The notes: generated by a model not told the origin, from the sequence alone. A DNA stretch of 64,000 bases from Tsukamurella spumae (GCF_012396015.1 NZ_JAAXOQ010000005.1:1-64000), one strand, 5' to 3'; shown: positions 36,099 through 45,309, counted from the stretch's first letter. Numbers and translations: made by a program.

Positions 36099-36815
36099 TC
36101 AGACGATCAGGAACAGCGACAGGCAGCCCGCGCCGATCAGGATCACGAGGAACAGGAGCGCGATCGTGAGCGCGGCCTCGGAGACCTCGAATCGGCTACC
36201 GGCGCGCTGCGCGGGCGGATTCGTGGGCCTCGGGCCCGCCGCCGGGGAGGGATCGACGGGTTCAGCGAGGGCCGAGGGCCCCGTCGGTGCTGCGTCGGGG
36301 GCCGGCGCGGCACCGGTCTCGGCCGCCCGGATCGGCTCCGCGGGCACTCCGAGGGCGGCTTCGAGTGCCTCCGCGAAGGCGGTCACCGTCGGGAAGCGGA
36401 ACTCCGGGCCGCGCGCCGTCGCCTGGGCCAGCACACCGTCGACGCGCGGATCGAGATCGGGGCGGGCCCGCCGCACCGTCGCGAAGCCGTACGGGTTCGG
36501 CGGGTGGCCGGTGAGAAGGGTGTAGCTGGTGCTGGCCAGGGAGAAGACCTCGGAACGGGCGGTGGGTTCTGCGCCGCCGAGCACCTCGGGCGCCGCGTGC
36601 GCGTCGGCGTCCACGGCACTCGGCGCGGCGGCGAGATGCACCGATCCATCGATGCCGATCTGCAGCGCCGCCGGGCTGAGGCGTCCGTAGGGACGGCCCG
36701 CGGCGGCGCGCGCATCCAGTTCGGGCGCAGTCGATCCGATCAGGAATCCGACCCGTCCCGCCGGGAGCCGGCCCTGCTCGGGCGGCCGAACCGATGCGTC
36801 GCCGTGACTCGACAT
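36099..36815 (-). CDS. Tail-anchored kinase-C-lobe-like protein (pseudokinase fragment)
   Basis: This 238-residue protein resembles only the C-lobe of a bacterial Ser/Thr kinase. It has an APE motif at 75-77, RSEVFSLASTSYTLLTGHPP at 87-106 (Glu in place of the usual Asp of SDVxSLG), and GPEFRFPTVTAFAEALEAALG at 136-156, including the PxxRF-type Arg. There is no P-loop, no catalytic HRD and no DFG. A Pro/Ala linker leads to one transmembrane helix at about 213-237. It cannot be an active kinase. The start has GAAGGAG upstream. It lies 49 bases after nirD on the same strand and may belong to the nirBD unit. Function is unknown. Confidence 0.65.
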   Translation of the reverse strand: MSSHGDASVRPPEQGRLPAGRVGFLIGSTAPELDARAAAGRPYGRLSPAALQIGIDGSVHLAAAPSAVDADAHAAPEVLGGAEPTARSEVFSLASTSYTLLTGHPPNPYGFATVRRARPDLDPRVDGVLAQATARGPEFRFPTVTAFAEALEAALGVPAEPIRAAETGAAPAPDAAPTGPSALAEPVDPSPAAGPRPTNPPAQRAGSRFEVSEAALTIALLFLVILIGAGCLSLFLIV

Positions 36816-36864
36816 GGGCCTGACTCCTTCACCTCGTCCGGAGCAGAGACTAGCGTCGATGCGA

Positions 36865-37272
36865 TCACAACGCGACGGCGCCGCGGCGGAAGCCGAACGC
36901 CACCTCGGGGGAGTTGGCCACGAACACCGTGCCGTCCAGCGAGATCCTGGTGTCGTACACGGGTATCGACACGTCGGGCGCGTCCAGGCAGCGGCCGTCG
37001 AGGAGGCTGAACGCCTGCTTCTTCAGTGGCGAATGCACCACGGGGAAGCCGCCGCGGTCACCGACGATGCCGCGCGAGAGCACCGCGGCCCGCCCGATCG
37101 GGTCGATGTTGCCGACCGCGCGGATGCTGTCATCGGCCAGGCGGAACAGCGCGACCTGGGCCCCGTCGGGCAGCAGGACGGCGACGCCGCGCAGTCGCTC
37201 GAGGCGGGCGGCGGGACACGCGGCGGTCCAGTCCCGGGTCCACCGGTGCAGGTCGAAGGGAGTGGTACTCAC
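36865..37272 (-). CDS. nirD: Nitrite reductase small subunit NirD
   Basis: This 135-residue Rieske-like domain lacks the Cys/His cluster ligands, as is usual for NirD. It contains LSRGIVGDRGGFPVVHSPLKKQAFSLLDGRCLD and a final beta strand FVANSPEVAFG. It pairs with NirB in NAD(P)H-dependent reduction of nitrite to ammonium. The start is GTG at 37272, overlapping the nirB stop by 4 bases (GTGA). Longer upstream readings in this frame are only the shadow of nirB. Confidence 0.92.
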   Translation of the reverse strand: MSTTPFDLHRWTRDWTAACPAARLERLRGVAVLLPDGAQVALFRLADDSIRAVGNIDPIGRAAVLSRGIVGDRGGFPVVHSPLKKQAFSLLDGRCLDAPDVSIPVYDTRISLDGTVFVANSPEVAFGFRRGAVAL

Positions 37273-39803
37273 GCGTGGTCCTTTCGCAGGGGCATCGACG
37301 GGCTGGCGCCGAGCAGGACGGGCACCTTGCGTCCGTTCTTCTCGCCGAAGTCGACGGTGGGGTCCGGGGCCCCGGGGGCGTTGACGAAGGAGACGAACCG
37401 GGCGAGCTTGTCGGGGTCGTCCAGCACGCCCTTCCACTCGCAGCCGTAGCCGTCGACGTGGCGGGCGACCGTGGCCTCGAAGTCGGCGGCCAGCCCCAAC
37501 GCGTCGTCGATCACGACCTCGCGCAGCCGGTCCATGCCACCGTCGAGGCTCTCGACCCACGGAGCGGTGCGTTGCAGCCGATCGGCGGTGCGGATGTAGT
37601 ACATCAGGAACCGGTCGACGTAGCGGATCAGCGTCTCGGAGTCGAGATCGCCGGCCAGCAGTTGTGCGTGCTTGGGCGTCATGCCGCCGTTGCCGCCCAC
37701 GTAGAGGTTCCAGCCGGATTCGGTGGCGATGACGCCGACGTCCTTGCCGCGGGCCTCGGCGCACTCGCGGGCGCAGCCCGACACGCCCATCTTGATCTTG
37801 TGCGGGGAGCGCAGTCCGCGGTACCGGAGTTCGAGGTCGATGGCCATCTGCACCGAGTCCTGCTGCCCGTACCGGCACCAGTCGCTGCCCACGCAGCTCT
37901 TGACCGTGCGCAGCGACTTGCCGTAGGCCTGGCCCGATTCCATCCCGGCGTCGACCAGTCGCCGCCAGATCAACGGCAGCTGGTCGACCGTCGCGCCGAA
38001 CATGTCGATCCGCTGTCCGCCGGTGATCTTGGTGTACAGCCCGAAGTCCCGGGCGACCTCGCCGATCACGATGAGCTGCTCGGCGGTCACGTCGCCCCCG
38101 GGCATGCGGGGCACCACCGAGTACGTGCCGTTGCGTTGGATGTTGGCGAGGAAGTGGTCGTTGCTGTCCTGCAGCGATGCCTGCTCGCCCTCGAGGATGT
38201 GGTCGGAGCTCGTCGAGGCGAGGATCGATGCCACCGTCGGCTTGCACAGGTCGCAGCCGGTGCCGGTGCCGAACCGCTCGATGAGTCCCGAGAAGGTGCG
38301 GATCCCGCTCGCCTGGACCAGCTCGAACAGCTCGGCACGGGACTGGGAGAAGTGCTCGCACAGGGACTTCGAGACGGTGACGCCCTCGGACTCCAACAGC
38401 TGGGAGAGCAGGGGTACGCAGGATCCGCAGGAGGTACCGGCGTTGGTGCAGCCCTTGAGCTCGGCGACGGTGCACGCACCGTCGGCGATCGCGCCGCACA
38501 GCACGCCCTTGGAGACATCGTTGCAGGAACAGATCTGGGCGTCGTCCGGCAGGGAACCGACGCCGATGGCGGGCGCACCGTCGCCGACGGGCGCGATCAG
38601 CGAGACGGGGTCGCCCGGCAGCGCCGATCCGACCAACGGCCGCAGCACGCCGTACTGCGAGGCGTCGCCGACGAGCACGCCGCCGAGGAGCGTCGAGGCG
38701 TCGTCGGACAGCACGAGTTTGGCGTAGGTGCCGCCGATGGGATCGCTGACCACCACGTCCAACGCACCCGGGGTGGCGCCGTGCGCATCGCCGAAGGACG
38801 CGACATCCACCCCGAGCAACTTGAGCTTGGTGGACATGTCGGCGCCCGGGAACAGCGCGTCACCGCCGAGCAGCCGGTCGGCGACCACCTCGGCCGTCGC
38901 GTAGCCGGGCCCGACGAGGCCGTAGCAGCGGCCCTCGACCGCGGCCACCTCGCCGATCGCGTGGATCGCCGGATCGGAGGTGACGCAGCCGAGGTCGGTG
39001 AGCACGCCGCCGCGCTCGGCCAGGTCGAGGCCCGCGGCGCGCGCCAGCTCGTCGCGGGGGCGGACACCGGCCGCGAACACGACGACCGCCGCGTCGACGA
39101 CCGACTCGTCCTTGAGCGTGACGGCCAGGCCGTGGTCCGCGGGGCGGATGTCGGCGGTGCCGGAGCTGAGCGTGATGTCGATGCCCAGGGCGCCGATCAT
39201 CCGCGCCAGGTGTTCGCCACCTCCGGTGTCGACCTGCTGCGGCATCAGGCGCGGATTGACCTCCACGACATGCGGCTTGAGCCCCAGCGAGCGGAGCGCG
39301 TTCGCCGCCTCCAGCCCGAGCAGGCCGCCACCGACGACCACGCCGACGGCGTCGGAGCCGCGCTCGAGCGCGGCGTCCGCGTCCGCCCGGATGGCGTCGA
39401 GGTCGTCCAGGGTGCGGTAGACGTGGCAGCCGGGGAGGTCGTGGCCGGGCACCGGCGGCACGAAGGCGTAGGACCCCGTGGCCAGAACCAGGGCGTCGTA
39501 GGCCACCGATTCTCGGTCCGTGACGACCGTGCGCGTGGCCCGGTCGATGCCGGTCACGCGCTCGCCGACGCGCAGCTCGACCAGGTCGTCGCCGGCGTAG
39601 TCGTTGCCCGCGAGCGCGAGCTGCGCGCGGTCCCACACACCCACGTACGCCGACAGTCCGACGCGATCGTAGGCGGCGTCCGCCTCCTCGCCGATGACGA
39701 CGATGCGCCAGGAGCCCGCGTCGTCCCGCGCCCGCAGCGCCTCGACGAACCGGTGTCCGACCATGCCGTGGCCGATCACGACGACGGTGCGGGGTGCGGT
39801 CAT
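37269..39803 (-). CDS. nirB: Assimilatory nitrite reductase large subunit NirB
   Basis: This 844-residue enzyme has an FAD/NAD(P) module (VIGHGMVGHRF at the N-terminus; VVGGGLLGLEAANALRSLG near 155) and a BFD-like [2Fe-2S] domain with CSCNDVSKGVLCGAI and GCTNAGTSCGSC near 430-470. Nitrite/sulfite reductase repeats follow, with siroheme and [4Fe-4S] cysteines in SCVGSDWCRYG and VSGCARECAEARGKD near 640-680. It makes ammonium from nitrite in six electrons. GAGGAG precedes the ATG. A GlnR-like box lies 74 bases upstream (39877-39892), fitting nitrogen control. Confidence 0.95.
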   Translation of the reverse strand: MTAPRTVVVIGHGMVGHRFVEALRARDDAGSWRIVVIGEEADAAYDRVGLSAYVGVWDRAQLALAGNDYAGDDLVELRVGERVTGIDRATRTVVTDRESVAYDALVLATGSYAFVPPVPGHDLPGCHVYRTLDDLDAIRADADAALERGSDAVGVVVGGGLLGLEAANALRSLGLKPHVVEVNPRLMPQQVDTGGGEHLARMIGALGIDITLSSGTADIRPADHGLAVTLKDESVVDAAVVVFAAGVRPRDELARAAGLDLAERGGVLTDLGCVTSDPAIHAIGEVAAVEGRCYGLVGPGYATAEVVADRLLGGDALFPGADMSTKLKLLGVDVASFGDAHGATPGALDVVVSDPIGGTYAKLVLSDDASTLLGGVLVGDASQYGVLRPLVGSALPGDPVSLIAPVGDGAPAIGVGSLPDDAQICSCNDVSKGVLCGAIADGACTVAELKGCTNAGTSCGSCVPLLSQLLESEGVTVSKSLCEHFSQSRAELFELVQASGIRTFSGLIERFGTGTGCDLCKPTVASILASTSSDHILEGEQASLQDSNDHFLANIQRNGTYSVVPRMPGGDVTAEQLIVIGEVARDFGLYTKITGGQRIDMFGATVDQLPLIWRRLVDAGMESGQAYGKSLRTVKSCVGSDWCRYGQQDSVQMAIDLELRYRGLRSPHKIKMGVSGCARECAEARGKDVGVIATESGWNLYVGGNGGMTPKHAQLLAGDLDSETLIRYVDRFLMYYIRTADRLQRTAPWVESLDGGMDRLREVVIDDALGLAADFEATVARHVDGYGCEWKGVLDDPDKLARFVSFVNAPGAPDPTVDFGEKNGRKVPVLLGASPSMPLRKDHA

Positions 39804-39876
39804 GTCCGTCTCCTCTGCGTTGGGAACCCGTTGCCATGAACGGTAAGGAGGCGGTGTTGCCGCGACGTGCCCTCGC

Positions 39877-39892
39877 GTTGCGGCCCCGTCAC
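39877..39892. promoter_or_regulatory. GlnR-like box upstream of nirB
   Basis: On the minus strand the element reads GTGAC-GGGGCC-GCAAC, the a/b-site pattern GTNAC-n6-GNAAC with the AC-n9-AC spacing described for actinobacterial GlnR. It is 74 bases before the nirB ATG. A sister site with the same spacing precedes the nitrate reductase gene. Confidence 0.45.
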
Positions 39893-39943
39893 GGGATCCT
39901 CACGGCGCGCACGGCCCGGAGGTGAGGCGAGGGACCCGCCGGG

Positions 39944-41221
39944 TCAAGCGAGGCGTTCGACCAGGTCGCCGGTCCGGGCGAGCGGCGGCACCAGCAGGAT
40001 CGCGCGGTGATCCACCGCGCCTCGGAGGTGTCCGGTCGCCACGGAACCCGGGACGTGCCAGCGTCCGGCGCCGTCCGGCTCCGCGGGCAGCATCCGCCAG
40101 CGGGGGTCGGGATTCGGGTCGGCGAGTGAAACGAGGTCCTCCGGCCGGGACACCGCCCCGGTCATCGTCTCGCACACCGGGCGACCGAGTAGTGCGGTGC
40201 CGAGGAGCGCCGCCATCGGGTCGCCGCCGAGACCGAGCACGACGGCACCACCGGGCACGGTCGCCACGAGGATCGATCCGCCGGGACGCACGTCGACGCC
40301 GTCGACGAGCAGCGTGGCCCCGGCCTCTGCGAGGGCCTCACGCAGCCGGCCCGCCGCGCCGCGGCCCGTGGCACCGATGATCGCCACGACGTCCGCCTCG
40401 TCCTGCCGGAGCGCGGCGGCGAAGGCCTCCGGGGTGTCCGCGAGGTGCGGCCCGCGCGCGACGTGCGCGCCGACGCCGGCGAGGAGCGCGGCGACCGGAC
40501 CGGCGGCGGTCTCGTCCCCGGACGGATGCAGCGCGACTCGTACCGGACCGCGCAGGAGCGTCCTCGCACCGTCGACGGTGGGGCCGGGCCTCGCCGGCAG
40601 GACCGGGAGAGCGCGGCGCAGCGTTCGTCGGACGGCCGCCGGGGAGTGGCGCGCGATCCGCAGGTCCTCGGGGGTGTCGACGTCCGTGACCGCGGAGCGC
40701 AGACGGGGTGCGTCGGCGCCGACGATCGTTCGGAGCGGTCGCCCGGTGGGATCGCCGACCCCCGCGAGGGCGGAGCGCAGGGCCCGCGCGTCCCATACGG
40801 CGAGCAGGTACTGGATGCGCCCGGCGGGGTCCTCCGCGAGGGCGACCGGGGCGCCCGTTCGCGCCCGCAGCGCGGCCAGCGCACCGACGGTGCCGCGGTC
40901 CACCTCCGGCAGGTCCGCGGCGAGCACGGCGATCGTCCGCGCGGCCGCGGGAAGGGCGTCGAGCCCGGCGGCCACCGCCGCGAGCGGGCCTGCGCCGCCG
41001 GGGCTCTCGCGGGTGAGCAGGACACCGGGTGGAACGGTGCGCGGGGGCCCGACGACTACGACCGCGGCGCCCGCGACCGCATCGAGGGCGGCGTCCAACA
41101 GGCGGCGTCCGCCGACGGTCTGCTCCGGCTTGTCCAGCCCGAGGCGGCGGCCCTCGCCACCGGCCACGATAATCGCCGCGTCGATCCGAGCGGCGGGGTC
41201 GTCGTGGTCAGTAGACGTCAC
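39944..41221 (-). CDS. MobA-like guanylyltransferase fused to MoeA-like domain
   Basis: Residues 1-190 of 425 look like MobA: AAIIVAGGEGRRLGLDKPEQTVGGRRLL (nucleotide loop with the catalytic-type Lys), VLAADLPEVD, and the end VDTPEDL. Residues about 215-425 resemble a MoeA/MogA molybdopterin-binding domain: ARGPHLADTPEAFAAALR, VVAIIGATGRGA, VPGGAVVLGLGGDPMAALLG (compare MoeA LPGNPVSA), and a final barrel-like segment. Together they would insert molybdenum and add GMP for the adjacent nitrate reductase. The start is GTG, overlapping the nasC-type gene end by 14 bases. Several MoeA consensus residues are altered, so the second half may be degenerate. Confidence 0.72.
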   Translation of the reverse strand: MTSTDHDDPAARIDAAIIVAGGEGRRLGLDKPEQTVGGRRLLDAALDAVAGAAVVVVGPPRTVPPGVLLTRESPGGAGPLAAVAAGLDALPAAARTIAVLAADLPEVDRGTVGALAALRARTGAPVALAEDPAGRIQYLLAVWDARALRSALAGVGDPTGRPLRTIVGADAPRLRSAVTDVDTPEDLRIARHSPAAVRRTLRRALPVLPARPGPTVDGARTLLRGPVRVALHPSGDETAAGPVAALLAGVGAHVARGPHLADTPEAFAAALRQDEADVVAIIGATGRGAAGRLREALAEAGATLLVDGVDVRPGGSILVATVPGGAVVLGLGGDPMAALLGTALLGRPVCETMTGAVSRPEDLVSLADPNPDPRWRMLPAEPDGAGRWHVPGSVATGHLRGAVDHRAILLVPPLARTGDLVERLA

Positions 41222-44200
41222 GCACGTATCTCCGTTCGGCCGAGAGCGCTGCCACGTAGGCGTCCGCGCTGCGCGGCGCCATGTGACCGTGTTCGGCGAC
41301 GATACCGCGCAGCGCCTCGTCGACGTCGCGGGCCATTCGCGCGGCGTCGCCGCACACGTAGATGTGTGCGCCCCGCCGGATCCAGTCCCACAGTTCGGCC
41401 GCGTGTTCGCGCATGCGGTCCTGGACGTAGACCTTCTCCGCGCTGTCGCGGGAGAACGCGGTGTCCAGCCGGGTCAAGCCGCCGGACTCCTGCAGGTCCG
41501 CCAGTTCCTCGCGGTAGTAGAAGTCGGTGGCCTCGTGCTGCTCGCCGAAGAACAGCCAGTTCGGCCCGTCGTGGCCGGCCATCGCGCGGTCGTGGAGGAA
41601 TCCTCGGAACGGCGCGATGCCCGTGCCGGGCCCGATCATCACGGCCGCGACGTGGGGATCCTCCGGCGGGAGGAACGCCCGGGTGCGCTGGACGAAGACG
41701 TCGACCTCCGCGCCCGGAGCGAGCGTCGCCAGATGCGAGGAGCACACCCCGGACCGGCGGACGCCCGCGTGCTCGAACCCGACCACGGACACCGTCACCG
41801 ACACCGATGCGGGATCCTCCCGCGGGCTCGACGAGATCGAGTACAGGCGCGGCGCCAGTGGCCGGAGCAATTCCAGCCAGCGCGCGGGATCGGCCTCGAC
41901 GGGGTGCGCCGTCAGCAGGTCGGAGAGCTGGCGCCCCCAGGCCCAGTCCGCGAAGTGCGTGGGCTCGTCGATGATCGCCCGCAGATCGTCGGCGTGCGGG
42001 GAGTTCTCGGCCACGAAGCGCAGGACCTCGGGCGTGATCTGCGTGAGGTTCTTCTCGGCGAGGCCGTCGGTCTCGGGGTCGACACCCGTGCGGGCGCAGA
42101 ACTCCTCGACCACGGCGCCCGAGTTCACGGGCCACACGCCGAGCGCGTCGCCGGCGCGGTAGGACAGTGTGCCCTCCGGCACCGCGAAGGTGAAGCGCCG
42201 CACGTCCTTCGCGGATCCACGACCGGACAGTGCCTGCGACTCGCGCAGCACGGTGCGGAGCGGGCTGTTCCTCGAATAGGCCGGCGCGGATCCGGTGCCC
42301 GCGGGTCCCGCGGATGTGGTGGCGTCGATCGTGGCGTCGGCCGGGTCGAGAGCGGCGGTCACCGTCGCGAGCCAGGCGGCGGCGACGGTGGCGTAGTCGG
42401 GATCGCACGACGCGCGGGGCGCGATGCGCTGGGCGCCCAGATGCTCCAGCCGCGCGTCCAGCTTGCGCGCGAAGCCGCAGAAGTCGGCGTAGGAGGGGTC
42501 GCCGAAGCCGAGCACCGAGTAGTCGAGGTCGCCGAGGTCGCCGGGTTCGGCCGCCGCCAGCGCGTCCCACATCGCGACGCCGTTGTCGGGGGCCTCGCCG
42601 TCGCCGGTGCTGGCCACCAGGAACAGGACCGTGCCGGTCAATCGAGAGGGGGAGATCTGCTCCGCGCCGAGGACCTGCGGCGCCATCCCGGCCTCGGTCA
42701 GCGCGGCGGCGCATTCGTCCGCGTATCCCTCGGCGGTACCGGTCTGCGAGGACCACACCAGGGTGATCGTGCGCGCGGCCGCGGGCGTCGACTCCGTGCC
42801 GGACGGCGGCGGGAAGGCCGCGGGCGCAGCGTAGACGCCGGCGAGGACCCCTTCGAGCCAGGCCCGCGCGATCGGCCCGAGCGGGGCGGTCGGCGGGACG
42901 GGTGGTACGCCGCTCGGCGGTGCGGCGTTCAGCCCGGCCAGCAGGCCACCGAGAAACCCGGACTCCGCCGGGGTCAGCTCGCCGGGGCCGCTCGCGTACG
43001 CCCCGAGTGCCGCGGAGATCGGGGATCCCGTGGAGACGGCGGGGGTTCCGTCGGCGACGGAGGTGGGGGATTCCATGGGGACGGGGGTCAGTGCGACGGC
43101 GCTGACCTTGAACTCCGGTTGCAGGGACTCGGGGTCGACGGCGTCGTTGGTGATCGCGTTCACGGCGCTCTCCTCTCCGAACGTGTCGTTGAAGTGCATG
43201 GGGGCGAAGCAGACTCCGGGTCGGACGCCGTCGTCGACCTGCACCGGCAGCGTCGCACCGCCGCGTCGACTCGACACCCGTACCCGCGATCCCGTGCCGA
43301 CGCCGAGGCGCTCGGCGTCGACGGGGTGCACCTGGAGAAACGGGCCGGGGTTGAGTTTGTTGAGCTTGGCCACCTTGCCGGTCTTGGTCATCGTGTGCCA
43401 CTGGTGCGCGAGGCGGCCGGTGGTGAGGATCAGGGGGTACTCGTCGTCCGGCAGCTCCGCCGGGGGCAGGTACGGCCGGGGGAGGAACTGCGCCCGGCCC
43501 GACGGGGTGGCGAACCGCAGCCCCCGATCGGGGTCCAGGTAGCGGATCGGGTTGCGGTCGTCGCAGCCGGGCGCGGCGGGCCACTGCACCGGGCCGCGCT
43601 CGAGTCGCGCGTGGTCGACACCGCGCAGGTCCCACCCCGTGTGGGGATTGTGGAACCGCTTGAGCTCCTCGAACACGGCTGCCGCATCGGGGAAGTCGAA
43701 GGCGTCGCCGTAGCCGAGTTCGGCGGCGACGAGGCAGATGAGCTTCCAGTCCGGTAGCGCGTCGCCGGGCGGCGCCGTCACCTCGGCCGTGCGGGTGAGG
43801 TTGCGCTCGGAGTTGATCATCACGCCGGAGGTCTCGGCCCAATGGGCAGCGGGCAGAACGATATCGGCGTACCGGGCGCTTTCGCTCCCGGTGAAGGCCT
43901 CCTGCACGATCACCAGCTCCGCGGTCTTGAACGCGTCGATCACGGTGGAGCGGTTGGCCATCGACGCCACGGGGTTGGTGCAGATCACCCACGCGGCCTT
44001 GACCGAGCCGTCGGCCATCTGCCGGTACATATCGACGGTGCCCTGCCCGACCTCGGTGCGGATGGACTCGGCCGGCAGCCCCCATGCCTGCTCGGCGAAC
44101 GCCCGGTCACCGTCGACGAGCACGCTCCGCTGGCCGGGCAGGCCGGGGCCCATGTAGCCCATCTCGCGGCCGCCCATGGCGTTCGGCTGGCCGGTGAGCG

Positions 44201-45176
44201 AGAACGGGCCGGAGCCGGTGCGGCAGATCGCGCCGGTGGCGAGGTGCAGGTTGCACAGCGCAATGGTGTTCCAGGTGCCGTGGATCGACTGGTTCAGGCC
44301 CATGGTCCACAGGCTGGTCCAGTTCTCGGCCCCGCCGAGCAGCTCGGCGACCCGGGTGACGTCGGCCGGGTCGAGGCCGGTGATCTCGGCGACGCGGTCG
44401 AGGGGGTAGTCCTCGAGGAACGAGGGCATCGCCTCCCAGCCCTCGGTGTGCGCATCGATGAAGCCCTCGTCGATGTGGCCCCGCTCGACCAGCAACGCGA
44501 GGAGACCGTTGAGCAGCGCGAGATCGGTACCCGGCCGGATCGGCAGATGCAGGTCTGCCTTCGCCGCCGTGGCGGTGCGCCTGGGGTCGACCACGATCAG
44601 TTTCGCGCCGGCCCTGACCCGATCCATGAGCCGCAGGAACAGGATCGGGTGGCAGTCGGCCATGTTGGCGCCCATCACTAGGAACACGTCCGCGTGGTCG
44701 AGGTCGTCGTAACTGCCGGGCGGGCCGTCCGCGCCGAGCGACTGCTTGTAGCCGGTTCCCGCGCTGGCCATGCACAGCCGCGAGTTCGACTCGATCCACC
44801 GCGTGCGCAGGTAGCCCTTGGCGAGCTTCGTCGCCAGGTACTGGGCCTCCAGCGTCATCTGTCCGCTCACGTACAGCGCGATGGCGTCCGGACCGTGCTC
44901 GTCGCGGATCCGGCGCAGGCGCCGCCCGGTGGCCGCGATCGCGTCCTGCAGTTCGACGGTGCCGCGCGCCGCCTCCCGGTTCTCGCGCAGCTCGGCCCGG
45001 GTCTGCCGGCCGCCCGCCGTGAGCAGGTCGACGGTGGTGCTGCCCTTGGTGCACAGCCGCCCCCGGTTCGCGGGGTGGTCCTTCGTACCGAAGGACCTCG
45101 TCACGGCGCCGTCCGCGACCTGCAGCGTGAGCCCGCAGCCCACCCCGCAGTACCCGCACACAGTCTCGACGTCCAT
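41208..45176 (-). CDS. Assimilatory nitrate reductase fused to CysJ-type flavoprotein
   Basis: This 1322-residue fusion starts with a molybdopterin oxidoreductase at about 1-710: a [4Fe-4S] ligand set Cys7, Cys10, Cys14 and Cys42, then NSRLCMASAGTGYKQSLGADGPPGS and the C-terminal dinucleotide-binding barrel. A Pro/Gly/Ala linker (about 710-800) leads to a flavodoxin domain (SSQTGTAEGYADE near 805). FAD and NADPH domains follow (RLYSISSSPRED near 1110; GPGTGIAPFRGF near 1180), ending in YVRDVY. It should take electrons straight from NADPH to nitrate with no separate reductase. The same fusion is annotated in mycobacteria and rhodococci (NasN-type). A GlnR-like box lies upstream. Confidence 0.92.
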   Translation of the reverse strand: MDVETVCGYCGVGCGLTLQVADGAVTRSFGTKDHPANRGRLCTKGSTTVDLLTAGGRQTRAELRENREAARGTVELQDAIAATGRRLRRIRDEHGPDAIALYVSGQMTLEAQYLATKLAKGYLRTRWIESNSRLCMASAGTGYKQSLGADGPPGSYDDLDHADVFLVMGANMADCHPILFLRLMDRVRAGAKLIVVDPRRTATAAKADLHLPIRPGTDLALLNGLLALLVERGHIDEGFIDAHTEGWEAMPSFLEDYPLDRVAEITGLDPADVTRVAELLGGAENWTSLWTMGLNQSIHGTWNTIALCNLHLATGAICRTGSGPFSLTGQPNAMGGREMGYMGPGLPGQRSVLVDGDRAFAEQAWGLPAESIRTEVGQGTVDMYRQMADGSVKAAWVICTNPVASMANRSTVIDAFKTAELVIVQEAFTGSESARYADIVLPAAHWAETSGVMINSERNLTRTAEVTAPPGDALPDWKLICLVAAELGYGDAFDFPDAAAVFEELKRFHNPHTGWDLRGVDHARLERGPVQWPAAPGCDDRNPIRYLDPDRGLRFATPSGRAQFLPRPYLPPAELPDDEYPLILTTGRLAHQWHTMTKTGKVAKLNKLNPGPFLQVHPVDAERLGVGTGSRVRVSSRRGGATLPVQVDDGVRPGVCFAPMHFNDTFGEESAVNAITNDAVDPESLQPEFKVSAVALTPVPMESPTSVADGTPAVSTGSPISAALGAYASGPGELTPAESGFLGGLLAGLNAAPPSGVPPVPPTAPLGPIARAWLEGVLAGVYAAPAAFPPPSGTESTPAAARTITLVWSSQTGTAEGYADECAAALTEAGMAPQVLGAEQISPSRLTGTVLFLVASTGDGEAPDNGVAMWDALAAAEPGDLGDLDYSVLGFGDPSYADFCGFARKLDARLEHLGAQRIAPRASCDPDYATVAAAWLATVTAALDPADATIDATTSAGPAGTGSAPAYSRNSPLRTVLRESQALSGRGSAKDVRRFTFAVPEGTLSYRAGDALGVWPVNSGAVVEEFCARTGVDPETDGLAEKNLTQITPEVLRFVAENSPHADDLRAIIDEPTHFADWAWGRQLSDLLTAHPVEADPARWLELLRPLAPRLYSISSSPREDPASVSVTVSVVGFEHAGVRRSGVCSSHLATLAPGAEVDVFVQRTRAFLPPEDPHVAAVMIGPGTGIAPFRGFLHDRAMAGHDGPNWLFFGEQHEATDFYYREELADLQESGGLTRLDTAFSRDSAEKVYVQDRMREHAAELWDWIRRGAHIYVCGDAARMARDVDEALRGIVAEHGHMAPRSADAYVAALSAERRYVRDVY

Positions 45177-45220
45177 GCCGCCACGGTGCCCGCGCGGTGT
45201 TTCCGGGGTCGCGCCGGCTT

Positions 45221-45236
45221 GTTACGCGCGTGTCAC
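45221..45236. promoter_or_regulatory. GlnR-like box upstream of nitrate reductase
   Basis: The minus strand reads GTGAC-ACGCGC-GTAAC, matching GTNAC-n6-GNAAC with AC-n9-AC spacing. It is 45 bases before the nitrate reductase ATG, within the 133-base gap that separates the nitrate genes from the ABC permease of the PKS-NRPS operon. It supports nitrogen-limited induction. Confidence 0.5.
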
Positions 45237-45309
45237 CGGGTTCGCGTTCGAGGGGGGCGACGGTCGTGAGGCGCCGGGTGATCGTGGGCGCGCTCCCGGC
45301 GGCGACCGC

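Noticed and set aside
37273-38499. N-terminal extension of the nirD frame into nirB
   Set aside because: It is an out-of-frame reading of nirB. True NirD begins at GTG 37272 and has family length.
40197-43757. 1186-codon plus-strand frame opposite mobA-moeA and the nitrate reductase
   Set aside because: Its composition is low-complexity Arg/Ala/Gly/Ser. The opposite strand encodes recognised domains throughout.
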